Shown: positions 1 through 5,656, counted from the stretch's first letter. The stretch is DNA of 5,837 nucleotides from Endomicrobium sp. (GCA_031260765.1 JAISKX010000067.1:1-5837), one strand, 5' to 3'. The notes: generated by a model not told the origin, from the letters alone. Made by a program: numbers and translations.

Positions 1-209
1 TATACGAGGAATATCAATGCCCAATATACAAAAACAAGGCAAAATTATTGTCCCGCCTCTATTTGACTTGCCCCGATAAATTCACTAACCCCTTTTTGCA
101 CGGGGTGCAACCACTACCGAATGGATGAGGTTTCATATCGTGTTTCTTTGTTTACGGATAGATAACAACAACCCGCTATTAACCCCTTTTGTAATTTTCT
201 CGCTCAACC
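1..209. other. Left-edge non-coding stretch, no supported gene
   Basis: No gene can be supported here. A plus-strand frame is open from the window edge to a TAA at 77-79 (25 codons) and could be the C-terminal tail of an upstream gene, but it is too short to judge. A 15-base perfect hairpin (TTGCAC GGG GTGCAA, 96-110) has no T-run on either side, so it is not a convincing terminator. The 11-mer TAACCCCTTTT occurs at 86-96 and again at 180-190. No clear terminator for the minus-strand gene ending at 210 is visible. Confidence 0.5.
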
Positions 210-1259
210 TTATTTGCAATCCTCAAATTTTGCCAAATCTTTAATATAACCGTTTAGATAGAAATAATTTAAATGTGCTTTTTCACATTGTTTGCATATT
301 TTAGAGCGTGCTTTTAATCTAAAAATATCTAATCTGCTTAGTTTGTGTATATCTCCTAAATTATATTCTTGATTTTTTGATGTGATTGTGCAACATAGGG
401 TTAATTCGCTTGATTCATTTATAACAATCATATCTTTTATAGAACAATAATGATTTGCTGGAGCTTTGCCCAATACAAAATTCAATCTTTTAAAATCTAT
501 ATCGGCGCATATTTGCTCAATATCATAGCCTTCAAGGATGCCTATATTGAGGTATTTTATCCACGCATATCCATCGTTGATATAAGCATACATATTATCG
601 GCAAATTCATCAGCGCCTTTCTTCATAAAGTATTCTTTCGCTTTAATAAATTCATTTTCATTGAATTGATACCTTAACCAATTTATAATTATTTTTAAGT
701 TAGGATTATATTGATTGCGATTTTTTACAAATTCATTAAAATTTTCCATTACCATTTCCAATTTAGCGCCGTAAATTCTTTCATACTCTTTTGGATTTAA
801 ACTGCACAATGAAAATGAATAAGAATCAATGTTTTTGTAATTTTCAGGAGTTATGTTTGGCTTTTTGATGAAATTAGAGGATATGCCGGCTTTTAAATTG
901 TTTGAGCCGAGAATTCTTAAAATATCATTTAATTGAGGATTTAAAAAAGGCTCGCCCCAATTAAAAAGACCTATATTCCCATTGTATGCGGGCTTTATAA
1001 GTTTTAAATACAGCAATCTATGGATAATTTTTTCAAATTCCTCCGCTATCATAAAAGTATTTTTGGCTTTATGATTGCCGCTTCCTTGACAGCAATATAG
1101 ACATTTCGCATTGCATATCCCGGAAATTTCTATGGCGATACATCTTGGAAAAAGCCGATATCTGATGTCTTGCACATAACTTATCTTCCTAATTTTGTAA
1201 ATGATGCTCCTTAAAACTTCACTCCTTAAAATAAAATCCTTAATCTTTCTAATGCTCAT
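210..1259 (-). CDS. Radical SAM protein with C-terminal SPASM-like domain
   Basis: Probable radical S-adenosylmethionine enzyme of 349 aa, cytosolic, substrate unknown. Residues 49-56 read CNAKCLYC, the CX3CX2C motif that binds the SAM-cleaving 4Fe-4S cluster. A GEP-type motif follows in NWGEPFLNP. The C-terminal third has cysteines at 272, 289/290, 322 and 325 (the last two as CKQC), which resembles a SPASM/twitch domain holding auxiliary Fe-S clusters. SPASM proteins mature peptides, activate enzymes by modifying them, or occur in surface-glycan clusters; nothing here chooses among these. I start it at the ATG at 1259 because AAGGAG lies 7 nt upstream. The longer reading from 1319 would begin inside a structured RNA element and has no comparable ribosome site. 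The gene is divergent from rsmA and has a long structured leader. No precursor-peptide gene is evident nearby. Confidence 0.85.
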   Translation of the reverse strand: MSIRKIKDFILRSEVLRSIIYKIRKISYVQDIRYRLFPRCIAIEISGICNAKCLYCCQGSGNHKAKNTFMIAEEFEKIIHRLLYLKLIKPAYNGNIGLFNWGEPFLNPQLNDILRILGSNNLKAGISSNFIKKPNITPENYKNIDSYSFSLCSLNPKEYERIYGAKLEMVMENFNEFVKNRNQYNPNLKIIINWLRYQFNENEFIKAKEYFMKKGADEFADNMYAYINDGYAWIKYLNIGILEGYDIEQICADIDFKRLNFVLGKAPANHYCSIKDMIVINESSELTLCCTITSKNQEYNLGDIHKLSRLDIFRLKARSKICKQCEKAHLNYFYLNGYIKDLAKFEDCK

Positions 1260-1302
1260 TGCAAATCTCCTTTTTGTTTCTTTGGCGGAATTTGAAATAA
1301 GC

Positions 1303-1446
1303 ATAAAAAACGACCTCACACCTATGCGGTCTCACTCCCATAAGTATGAAGTCGCAACGGTATCCTCACAGTTTATCCGCAAGAATACCGAAAAGCGACT
1401 CTTTTGGGGTGAGACCATATCTGTTTAATACAGATAGGAGAAGGTC
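1303..1446 (-). ncRNA. Candidate structured RNA or cis-regulatory leader upstream of the radical SAM gene
   Basis: Read on the minus strand, this stretch folds into nested helices. GACCT/AGGTC (1442-1446 with 1312-1316) closes it, and CCTAT/ATAGG (1434-1438 with 1321-1325) stacks next. A side hairpin is formed by TATCTG/CAGATA (1418-1436). A 12-bp helix with one bulge pairs 1405-1416 with 1328-1340. It is followed by AGTCGC/GCGACT (1350-1355 with 1395-1400) and CGGTAT/ATACCG (1358-1363 with 1385-1390), capped by a 21-nt loop. Immediately after the closing helix the minus strand reads GTTTTTT, as expected for an intrinsic terminator; the plus strand has no such run. I matched it to no riboswitch, SRP RNA or tmRNA consensus that I know. 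The long rod with a side bubble is loosely like 6S RNA but short. It may be a free small RNA or an attenuator. Confidence 0.5.
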
Positions 1447-1540
1447 ATTAACCTTACGCCAAAAAAAATCTATTAATTTATTTTTTCCCTACAATTTACG
1501 ACAAAACTAATCCTCCTTTTTATTTAAAATTGATGCGCGG

Positions 1541-1568
1541 ATTATACAAAATAGAGTATTCTTGTCAA
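1541..1568 (-). promoter_or_regulatory. Consensus sigma-70 type promoter for the structured RNA and radical SAM gene
   Basis: On the minus strand TTGACA (1568-1563) and TATAAT (1546-1541) are both perfect consensus hexamers, separated by 16 bp. The expected start is near 1534, giving a leader of about 275 nt before the ATG at 1259. That leader contains the structured RNA at 1303-1446. No other promoter of this quality is visible between 1259 and 1540. Confidence 0.7.
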
Positions 1569-1577
1569 AAAAACTCA

Positions 1578-1606
1578 TTGACAGGCAAATGGGTATATAA
1601 TATATT
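1578..1606 (+). promoter_or_regulatory. Promoter of rsmA/ksgA
   Basis: TTGACA (1578-1583) is a perfect -35 box, followed after 17 bp by TATATT (1601-1606). The expected start is near 1613, about 25 nt before the rsmA ATG at 1638. The -35 box lies only 9 bp from the -35 box of the divergent minus-strand promoter, so two polymerases could hardly bind at once. Confidence 0.65.
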
Positions 1607-1637
1607 CAATTTTGTTCGCTTATATATAGGGGTTTAA

Positions 1638-2639
1638 ATGAGACAGAAATTTGGGCAGAACTTTTTGATTGATGGGAATGTGGCGAGAAATATTATCTCC
1701 GCGGCGGAGCTTACAAAGGATGATATTGCGCTGGAAATTGGTCCCGGTAAGGGGATTTTGACTAAGATAATTGCACCGATTGTTAAGAAATTGATTGTTG
1801 TGGAAATTGATAATAACCTTGCTAATAAACTAATAAAAGATAGAGAGGAAATAACGGACAACGGCGCGCTTCGCGATACCCCCCTTTCCCGCTTCGCGGG
1901 ACTTCCCCCGCAAGGGGGGCAGATTACGCTTCGCGATGAAACCACCTCTTTGGACTCTTCCTCAAGGGGGAAAGACAACAACGGCGCGCTTCGCGTTGAC
2001 CCTCTCCCCGACCCTCTCCCTTTCAGTGAGAGGGAGGACAATATTGCAATTATCAATGCAGATTTTTTGAAATTGGATATTGAACAGAGCCTTTTTTCCT
2101 CTTTTCTCTCTCCTCTTTCCTCTTTGCCGTTTTCCTCTTCTCTGCCTTTAAAGATTGTATCCAATCTTCCCTACAATGTCGGCACTGCTATTGTCCAAAA
2201 GATTTTGCCGCTCCCGTTTTGGTCTTCGGCTGTGTTTATGCTGCAAAAAGAAGTTGCGCAGAGGCTTTGCGCGCATAGCGGGGCGGGAGATTATGGGTAT
2301 ATTTCCATTTTTCGCGCTTTTTATGCGGATTGCCAAATGCTTTTTGATGTTTCGCCGCGCTGTTTTGCACCTCAGCCTAAAGTCGTGTCTTCTGTGATTA
2401 GACTTGTTAATAAAATGCCCGCTAATGCGCCCGACCCCCTCTTTTTCCCTTTTATTAAACATTGTTTTTCTATGCGTAGAAAAACTATTTTAAATTGCAT
2501 ATCCTCTTTTAACGGGATAGAAAAACCTACCGCCTCAGCGATTTTGCAAAATGCTCAAATAAATCCCATGCTAAGACCTGAGAAATTGTCAATAGATGAT
2601 TTTACAGCCTTGACATTAAATATTAAAAAATATATATAG
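1638..2639 (+). CDS. rsmA: 16S rRNA (adenine1518-N6/adenine1519-N6) dimethyltransferase, with in-frame insertion
   Basis: RsmA (KsgA) dimethylates two adjacent adenines near the 3' end of 16S rRNA using SAM, a late step in small-subunit maturation. The protein has 333 aa. Visible family motifs are KFGQNFL (4-10), the SAM-binding EIGPGKG (33-39), the acidic VVEID (54-58), AD at 141-142, the catalytic NLPYN (176-180), FMLQKEV, and FAPQPKV ahead of the helical C-terminal domain with MRRKT. The ATG at 1638 has AGGGG 5 nt upstream and starts just before the first family motif. Residues 75-134 are a foreign-looking 60-aa insertion between the VVEID region and the next strand. Without it the length is 273 aa, usual for the family. 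A second Ser/Leu-rich expansion lies at about 151-171. All catalytic motifs and the frame are intact, so the enzyme is probably functional. It ends at an intrinsic terminator and is probably transcribed alone. Confidence 0.95.
   Translation: MRQKFGQNFLIDGNVARNIISAAELTKDDIALEIGPGKGILTKIIAPIVKKLIVVEIDNNLANKLIKDREEITDNGALRDTPLSRFAGLPPQGGQITLRDETTSLDSSSRGKDNNGALRVDPLPDPLPFSEREDNIAIINADFLKLDIEQSLFSSFLSPLSSLPFSSSLPLKIVSNLPYNVGTAIVQKILPLPFWSSAVFMLQKEVAQRLCAHSGAGDYGYISIFRAFYADCQMLFDVSPRCFAPQPKVVSSVIRLVNKMPANAPDPLFFPFIKHCFSMRRKTILNCISSFNGIEKPTASAILQNAQINPMLRPEKLSIDDFTALTLNIKKYI
1857..2036 (+). repeat. Three 60-bp palindrome-bearing repeat units inserted in frame in rsmA
   Basis: The core CGCTTCGCG starts at 1867, 1927 and 1987, exactly 60 bp apart. 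An 18-bp sequence is identical at 1858-1875 and 1978-1995. The encoded units each carry A/T-L-R at the same place (residues 77-79, 97-99, 117-119). Unit 1 has CCCGC/GCGGG (1888-1900) and CCCCC-GCAA-GGGGG (1905-1918), inside an outer CCCCCCTT/AAGGGGGG pair. Unit 3 has CCCTCTC/GAGAGGG (2012-2034). Unit 2 has only a degenerate palindrome. GC content is about 62% by hand count, far above the flanks. GGACAA flanks the block at 1856-1861 and 2036-2041, a possible target duplication or unit boundary. It resembles Rickettsia palindromic elements in behaviour: dispersed palindromes that insert in frame in genes. Confidence 0.8.
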
Positions 2640-2739
2640 TCCTTGCTCAAAAAATGCTGGCAGGCTTTGTAAAAATGAGATGAAATTGATTAAATTTATT
2701 TCTAAAAACTGATTGATTTAACAATAAGATTTTTGTTTT

Positions 2740-2776
2740 AACAACTCCTCTAATACAGGAGTTGTTTTATTTTTAA
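2740..2776 (+). terminator. Intrinsic terminator after rsmA
   Basis: A perfect 10-bp stem (AACAACTCCT at 2740-2749, AGGAGTTGTT at 2757-2766) with a 7-nt loop is followed by TTATTTTT. It lies 100 nt after the rsmA stop and just ahead of the DnaA boxes. On the minus strand the sequence after the stem is A-rich, so it works only in the plus direction. It separates rsmA from dnaA transcription, though no clear dnaA promoter is visible downstream of it. Confidence 0.85.
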
Positions 2777-2781
2777 TAACT

Positions 2782-2801
2782 TTATCCACAGCTGTGGATA
2801 A
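2782..2801 (+). promoter_or_regulatory. Palindromic pair of perfect DnaA boxes upstream of dnaA
   Basis: TTATCCACA (2782-2790) and its exact reverse complement TGTGGATAA (2793-2801) are separated by GC, making a perfect 20-bp palindrome. Each half matches the high-affinity DnaA box. The site ends 13 bp before the dnaA ATG. It is well placed for DnaA to repress its own gene or to take part in origin architecture together with the boxes between dnaA and dnaN. Confidence 0.85.
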
Positions 2802-2814
2802 GATTGGGGATTAT

Positions 2815-4176
2815 ATGGAAATTTCAGTAAAAGAACTATGGCAAATGGTTGTGGATAACATCAAACAAAACATTCCTACAGAGACTTATGATTTGTGGAT
2901 TTCGCCTTTAAATCCGCTCTCTTTGGAAGATAATATCTTTATTCTCGGAGTGCCTAACAATTTCTTTTCTCAGTGGCTGCAAGAGCATCAGCAGGAAAAT
3001 ATAGAAAAAATCTTGTCCGACAAACTTGAAAAGCCTATAAAATTGGATTTTAAGCCCCAACAAGATTTAAGTCAAATAATGGAAAAAGTGGAAAGAAGTC
3101 CCGAGCCGCCAAGCGCTCCAGCAATCAATAAACAAAAAGATAGAATTGACCCGAGATATGTTTTTGACAGTTTTGTTGTAGGCGCGTCCAATAGATATGC
3201 CCAGTGGAGTTGCGAGGCTGTCGCAAAAAATCCGGGTCAGCAGTTTAATCCCCTCTTTATATATGGAGGGGTGGGGCTTGGCAAAACGCATCTATTGCAT
3301 GCTATAGGCAATTATATAAAGCAAAACAATCCGAGTTTGAGAGTGCTTTATGTTACTGCGGAAAATTTCTTTTCGGAATTTGTAGATGTTTTGCGTTTTG
3401 ACGATAATGCAAAAGCTTCTTTTAAAAACAAGTATAGGACTTTGGATTGTTTGCTTATAGATGATATTCAATTTATGGCAGGCAAAACAGCGTCACAAGA
3501 AGAGTTTTACAATATATTCAATGCTCTTTTTAGCGCAAGAAAACAGATTGTCATCTCGGCAGACAGACCGCCTAAAGAGTTAGAAAAAGTTGCTGAAAGG
3601 CTTATTTCCCGCTTTGTTTGGGGCAATATTGCAGATATTCAGCCGCCTAATTTGGAAACGAGAGTGGCAATCCTTCGCCAAAAAGCGTCCGATGAAAAGA
3701 TTTTTGTGCCTGACGATGTCCTTATGCACATAGCGACTCAGGTAAAATCCAATATAAGGGAATTGGAAGGCTCTTTGCTTAGAATCTCCTCTTTTTCCCT
3801 TTTTACGCAAACCCCTCTTACTGTTGATTCCGTTCAAAAAATCTTAAAAGATATCATAAAACCGTCAGACAATGTCCGTATCACCATAGATTTAATACAA
3901 AAAGTCGTTGCGAGCGAGTTTAATTTGGATTTTAAAGATATGCGCTCTAAGAAAAGGACTGACGCTATAGCTTTTCCGCGCCAAATCGCTATGTATCTTG
4001 CCCGTAATATGACTGACGAATTTTCCACTACGGAAATAGGCGACGCTTTTGGCGGCAGGGACCATACAACAGTGATGTATGCTGTAGAAAAAATTAAAGA
4101 AAAAACCGTCTCAGACCCATATTTTAACGCCAAAATCAATGAAATAATGAAAAAAATCCGCTCCTCCGAGAACTAA
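2815..4176 (+). CDS. dnaA: Chromosomal replication initiator protein DnaA
   Basis: DnaA binds 9-bp boxes at the origin, oligomerises with ATP, opens the AT-rich element and helps recruit the helicase. The 453-aa protein has all four domains. Domain I (about 1-80) includes the WISPL segment. A short linker (about 84-112) follows. The AAA+ domain has Walker A GGVGLGKT (151-158), Walker B ending in D216-D217, sensor I around 245-250, the arginine-finger region SRFVWG (265-270), and sensor II NIRELEG (313-319). The helix-turn-helix domain has the signature FGGRDHTTVM (412-421). I prefer the ATG at 2815, which has GGGGA 4 nt upstream and gives a usual N-terminus. The in-frame GTG at 2794 would add 7 residues but lies inside the DnaA-box palindrome and has no ribosome site. 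Confidence 0.97.
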   Translation: MEISVKELWQMVVDNIKQNIPTETYDLWISPLNPLSLEDNIFILGVPNNFFSQWLQEHQQENIEKILSDKLEKPIKLDFKPQQDLSQIMEKVERSPEPPSAPAINKQKDRIDPRYVFDSFVVGASNRYAQWSCEAVAKNPGQQFNPLFIYGGVGLGKTHLLHAIGNYIKQNNPSLRVLYVTAENFFSEFVDVLRFDDNAKASFKNKYRTLDCLLIDDIQFMAGKTASQEEFYNIFNALFSARKQIVISADRPPKELEKVAERLISRFVWGNIADIQPPNLETRVAILRQKASDEKIFVPDDVLMHIATQVKSNIRELEGSLLRISSFSLFTQTPLTVDSVQKILKDIIKPSDNVRITIDLIQKVVASEFNLDFKDMRSKKRTDAIAFPRQIAMYLARNMTDEFSTTEIGDAFGGRDHTTVMYAVEKIKEKTVSDPYFNAKINEIMKKIRSSEN

Positions 4177-4198
4177 AAGTTCTTTTTCTATTTTTTTC
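4168..4198 (+). terminator. Terminator overlapping the dnaA stop codon
   Basis: AGAACT (4169-4174) pairs with AGTTCT (4178-4183) across a 3-nt loop, followed by a T-rich run through 4197. The TAA stop (4174-4176) sits at the top of the stem and in the loop. The stem is short (6 bp, plus a possible G-U pair), so termination may be partial and influenced by ribosomes finishing dnaA. Confidence 0.55.
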
Positions 4199-4286
4199 CT
4201 GCGGATTCTTATTGTCCCTATTATTTTGCTCTTTCGCTGTCATTGTGTTGCTTTTGCTGTCATTGACAACTACAAACCGTCTTTAT

Positions 4287-4307
4287 AGAAAAAAACCCTT
4301 CGGGTTT
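4287..4307 (-). terminator. Minus-strand intrinsic terminator in the dnaA-dnaN gap
   Basis: AAACCC (4293-4298) and GGGTTT (4302-4307) form a 6-bp stem with a TTC loop. Read on the minus strand, the stem runs straight into a seven-T stretch that includes the last stem bases. On the plus strand it is followed by GTGAAG, so it points toward leftward transcription. It would protect dnaA from antisense transcripts or end a short leftward RNA. I see no strong promoter for such an RNA. Confidence 0.5.
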
Positions 4308-4317
4308 GTGAAGAACT

Positions 4318-4347
4318 TTGTTTATAACTTGGATAAAATTGTATAAT
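4318..4347 (+). promoter_or_regulatory. Candidate upstream dnaN promoter
   Basis: TTGTTT (4318-4323) and a perfect TATAAT (4342-4347) are separated by 18 bp. Transcription would start near 4354, inside the hairpin at 4350-4384. A weak DnaA box (TTATCCAAG on the minus strand, 4328-4336) sits in the spacer. The -35 box is imperfect, so this is tentative. Confidence 0.4.
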
Positions 4348-4349
4348 GC

Positions 4350-4384
4350 ACCGTCGTTATAATAATCTTAATAACTTTGACGGT
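4350..4384. repeat. Inverted repeat or hairpin in the candidate origin
   Basis: ACCGTC (4350-4355) pairs with GACGGT (4379-4384). Inside it, GTTAT (4356-4360) pairs with ATAAC (4371-4375), leaving a TTT bulge and a 10-nt loop: 11 base pairs in all. There is no T-run directly after it on either strand, so it is not a terminator. It could be a protein-binding site at the origin or a 5' stem of the dnaN leader. Confidence 0.5.
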
Positions 4385-4460
4385 TTATCAACATACTTTT
4401 ATTTATCACATTTTTGCAAATTTTCTTTGATTACTATATCTTTTTTGTAATATAAAAAAC

Positions 4461-4488
4461 TTATTCACAATATACATCTCACTATAAT
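4461..4488 (+). promoter_or_regulatory. Proximal dnaN promoter overlapped by a DnaA box
   Basis: A perfect TATAAT lies at 4483-4488, about 40 bp before the dnaN start. Its -35 region (around 4460-4466) is weak and is covered by the DnaA box TTATTCACA (4461-4469). This arrangement would let DnaA repress or activate dnaN. The promoter call rests mainly on the -10 box. Confidence 0.45.
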
Positions 4489-4526
4489 TAAAAGGCTTTA
4501 AATTTATCTAAATTTTGGAGGATTAA

Positions 4527-5648
4527 ATGAAAGTAATATGTGTAAAAGATGAACTCGTAAAAGGTCTTATGACTATTGTCCCAATAACGCCGTCAAAAAG
4601 TTCCCTGCCGGTATTATCAAACTTCCTATTTCAAGCGCAAGCGGATAAAATAAAATTATCTTCAACGGATTTAGAAATAGCCGTAAAGTGCAGCGTTAAA
4701 GCTGAAATTGTAGAAGAAGGCGCTATAACTATACCCACAAAAAGATTTACAGATATTATAAGAGAGATTCCTGACGACGCTCAAATAGAAATAAGCGCAG
4801 ATGAAAGCAATCAAATAAACATAATAGCTGGAAAATCCAAATTCAATTTGATGGGCATTACAGCTGTGGACTTTCCAGTAATACCAGAATTTCCAAAAGA
4901 TAATAACTTTTCAATAAAAACAACAATATTCGCTTCTATGCTTAAAAAGACTGTATTTGCCGTATCAAAAGACCCGCAAAGATATATTTTAAACGGCATT
5001 TATATGATAGCGGAAGAAGAAACTTTAAAAATGGTCGCAACGGACGGCAGAAGGCTTAGCTTTATCTCTACTAAAGGCATAGATTCCAAAGTAAAAGCCA
5101 AAGCAATAATCCCCACAAAAGCCGTGACAGACATTTTAAGGCTACTTTCATCGGAAGTAAAAGCTGAAGAAATAAAAATAGGCATATCAGAAAATCAAAC
5201 CGCCATAGAATTTGACGATATTATCTTGTCGAGCATTTTAATAGAAGGATTATTTCCAAATTACGAGCAAGTAATTCCCAAAAAAACCGCAATCAAAGTG
5301 GAATTAAAGACGCAAGATTCTCTAAAAGCGGTAAAACAGATGGCATTGCTCACCAATGAGAAAAATGCCGCAGACAGAAGCAGCGCTATAAAGTTTGCTT
5401 TCAACAAAGATTTGCTTACAGTATCAGCATCAACGGCGGGTCTTGGCTCGGGCGAAACAGAAATGGCTATAGAGTATAGCAATGACCCTGTTGAAATAAG
5501 TTTTAATCCTGGATTTATAAGAGATGTTTTACAAAATATGGAAGAAGAGTCAGTAAGTTTTGAATTTTCAGACGCATTAAATCCCGCAATAATTTCACCG
5601 CAAAAGGACAAAGATTATCTCTGCGTAGTAATGCCTATGAGAGTATAA
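4527..5648 (+). CDS. dnaN: DNA polymerase III subunit beta (sliding clamp)
   Basis: DnaN forms the dimeric ring that encircles DNA, tethers the replicative polymerase and serves as a docking site for other repair and replication proteins. The 373-aa length is normal for the three-domain clamp. Recognisable motifs are LPVLSN (27-32), ATDGRRLS (171-178), FPNYEQVIP (243-251) and the C-terminal MPMRV (369-373), which forms part of the partner-binding cleft. The ATG at 4527 has GGAGG (4517-4521) 5 nt upstream. It follows dnaA across the candidate origin and is followed 8 nt later by a dciA-like gene, so the two probably form one operon. The DnaA box ahead of it suggests control by DnaA. Confidence 0.97.
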   Translation: MKVICVKDELVKGLMTIVPITPSKSSLPVLSNFLFQAQADKIKLSSTDLEIAVKCSVKAEIVEEGAITIPTKRFTDIIREIPDDAQIEISADESNQINIIAGKSKFNLMGITAVDFPVIPEFPKDNNFSIKTTIFASMLKKTVFAVSKDPQRYILNGIYMIAEEETLKMVATDGRRLSFISTKGIDSKVKAKAIIPTKAVTDILRLLSSEVKAEEIKIGISENQTAIEFDDIILSSILIEGLFPNYEQVIPKKTAIKVELKTQDSLKAVKQMALLTNEKNAADRSSAIKFAFNKDLLTVSASTAGLGSGETEMAIEYSNDPVEISFNPGFIRDVLQNMEEESVSFEFSDALNPAIISPQKDKDYLCVVMPMRV

Positions 5649-5656
5649 AACCATTT

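Larger units (their letters stand above)
4177..4526. other. dnaA-dnaN intergenic region, candidate oriC
   Basis: This 350-bp gap is the best origin candidate. It has a DnaA box TTATTCACA (4461-4469), a one-mismatch box TTATCAACA (4385-4393) and a two-mismatch box on the minus strand (4328-4336). The segment 4394-4460 is about 16% GC by hand count, a plausible unwinding element. The 10-mer GCTGTCATTG is repeated at 4236-4245 and 4256-4265, a 20-bp spacing. A hairpin spans 4350-4384. Origins commonly flank dnaA, and the perfect box pair upstream of dnaA could make this a two-part origin. A GC-skew switch over the whole replicon would be needed to confirm it. Confidence 0.55.

Noticed and set aside
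2..79. Open plus-strand frame from the window edge
   Set aside because: Only 25 codons without a recognisable motif. It may be a gene tail but cannot be supported.
96..110. Hairpin TTGCAC GGG GTGCAA as a terminator of the radical SAM transcript
   Set aside because: It has no T-run after it in either direction and lies 100 nt from the stop codon.
64..141. A 25-codon minus-strand frame with two cysteines (GCTPC) downstream of the radical SAM gene, considered as a RiPP precursor
   Set aside because: No Shine-Dalgarno, no leader-core organisation or repeats, and very short; consistent with chance.
450..677. Plus-strand open frame opposite the radical SAM gene
   Set aside because: Antisense shadow of a coding sequence with clear Fe-S motifs; no recognisable protein features.
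1260..1319. Upstream extension of the radical SAM protein to an ATG at 1319
   Set aside because: It would begin inside the terminator-like end of the structured RNA. The ATG at 1259 has a proper AAGGAG at 7 nt spacing.
1373..1381. DnaA-box-like TTATCCGCA
   Set aside because: It has one mismatch at a key position and lies in the apical loop of the structured RNA, so it is more likely chance.
1201..1428. Plus-strand open frame overlapping the start of the radical SAM gene and its leader
   Set aside because: It crosses the structured RNA and the start of the opposite gene, and the protein has no recognisable features.
1303..1446. Known RNAs: SRP RNA, tmRNA, RNase P RNA, hammerhead ribozyme and common riboswitches
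   Set aside because: None of their hallmark conserved sequences (SRP domain IV loop, tmRNA tRNA-like end, CTGATGA core, SAM/TPP/c-di-GMP cores) is present.
1857..2036. CRISPR array
   Set aside because: The three units diverge outside a 9-18 bp core, are in frame in rsmA and have no repeat-spacer structure.
1634..2164. Minus-strand open frame of 176 codons across the first half of rsmA
   Set aside because: It lies antisense to a well-recognised gene, is Ser/Glu/Arg low-complexity where the polypyrimidine tract and palindromes are read backwards, and has no ribosome site.
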